Shown piece by piece: positions 54,757 to 54,837 of a stretch of 54,837 nt of DNA. Source of the stretch: Gammaproteobacteria bacterium (lineage in GTDB: Bacteria; Pseudomonadota; Gammaproteobacteria; Enterobacterales; Alteromonadaceae); contig JAHIWM010000063.1 of assembly GCA_018815765.1 (NCBI GenBank), positions 1-54,837 on the forward strand, written 5' to 3'. Position 1 is the first letter of the stretch. Each line of letters opens with the position of its first letter. The notes under the pieces are model-generated. The model was given only the letters and a program-made list of their open reading frames with translations. It was not told the DNA's origin and made no database searches. A program made the position numbers and the translations under genes.

Positions 54757-54782
54757 CTTTCTTTTGCGTCGCCAAAAGAAAG
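54757..54782. repeat. inverted repeat CTTTCTTTTG / CAAAAGAAAG
   Basis: Two perfect 10-base arms enclose CGTCGC near the right edge. The wider sequence (TGGCGCAAAGAAAAGGCGACCC) resembles a repeat common in proteobacterial intergenic regions. The last 214 bases hold no complete gene. Confidence 0.5.
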
Positions 54783-54837
54783 TGGCGCAAAGAAAAGGCG
54801 ACCCTGGCCGCTGCGAAAGCCCGCTCAAAAAAGTGCG

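Noticed and set aside
54757-54837. Start of a new gene or transposon at the right edge
   Set aside because: Only a 10-base inverted repeat and repeat-like sequence are visible before the window ends; no reading frame can be supported.

Overview
The window looks like chromosomal DNA from a gammaproteobacterium of moderate GC. The best guess is an Alteromonadales/Chromatiaceae-type aquatic organism such as Rheinheimera. This rests on gene order (yceF-yceD-rpmF-plsX-fab-pabC-mltG-tmk-holB-pilZ-tatD), a GntR-prpB-prpC-acnD-prpF operon, and proteins that read closest to that group. The genus is an inference. I saw no rRNA, tRNA, CRISPR array, complete insertion sequence or prophage.

Layout. Positions 1-7257 hold the end of a HAD phosphatase gene, Maf-type yceF on the minus strand, and the plus-strand cluster yceD-rpmF-plsX-fabH-fabD-fabG-acpP-fabF. 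This cluster couples ribosome assembly with phospholipid and fatty acid synthesis. At 7413-10320 an M1 metallopeptidase and a frameshifted DUF6702 gene sit between fabF and pabC, with a GGGTCAGA palindrome on each side. Positions 10446-14954 carry pabC-mltG-tmk-holB-pilZ-tatD, mostly with overlapping ends. Positions 15758-22384 are the 2-methylcitrate (propionate) operon with its own GntR regulator and TGTCGACA palindromes. Positions 22534-26421 hold a small exported protein, a GNAT enzyme, a patatin-like lipase, a dgt gene broken by one in-frame amber codon, and yebG under a LexA-box-like promoter.

The right half is more accessory. It has an orphan 49-codon gene, a hairpin-rich intergenic element, katG, small hypotheticals, DUF4256, a stand-alone LanC-like cyclase, DUF1801, and a three-gene minus-strand cluster: DUF1080, an Fe-S GMC dehydrogenase, and a Tat-lipoprotein subunit 3. 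That cluster resembles 3-keto-glycoside oxidation and cleavage modules. Then come a two-domain thioredoxin-like protein, an esterase, an M15-like protein, a ccdAB toxin-antitoxin pair, a lipoprotein, sbcB, a nucleoside deaminase, DUF1543, a REC-TPR regulator, endonuclease I with an extra C-terminal domain, isoaspartyl peptidase, a CBS protein, hrpA, a REC-only regulator, a PilZ protein and a LprI-MliC lysozyme-inhibitor-like protein.

The points most worth a second look are: two single-base lesions (DUF6702 and dgt); a family of GGGTCAGA palindromes, one a perfect 27-bp inverted repeat between convergent stop codons; a near-leaderless promoter for yceD; the stand-alone LanC; the GMC/DUF1080 cluster without a cytochrome gene; and a CcdB whose C-terminal Trp is replaced. 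No single element is proven to be an undescribed system.
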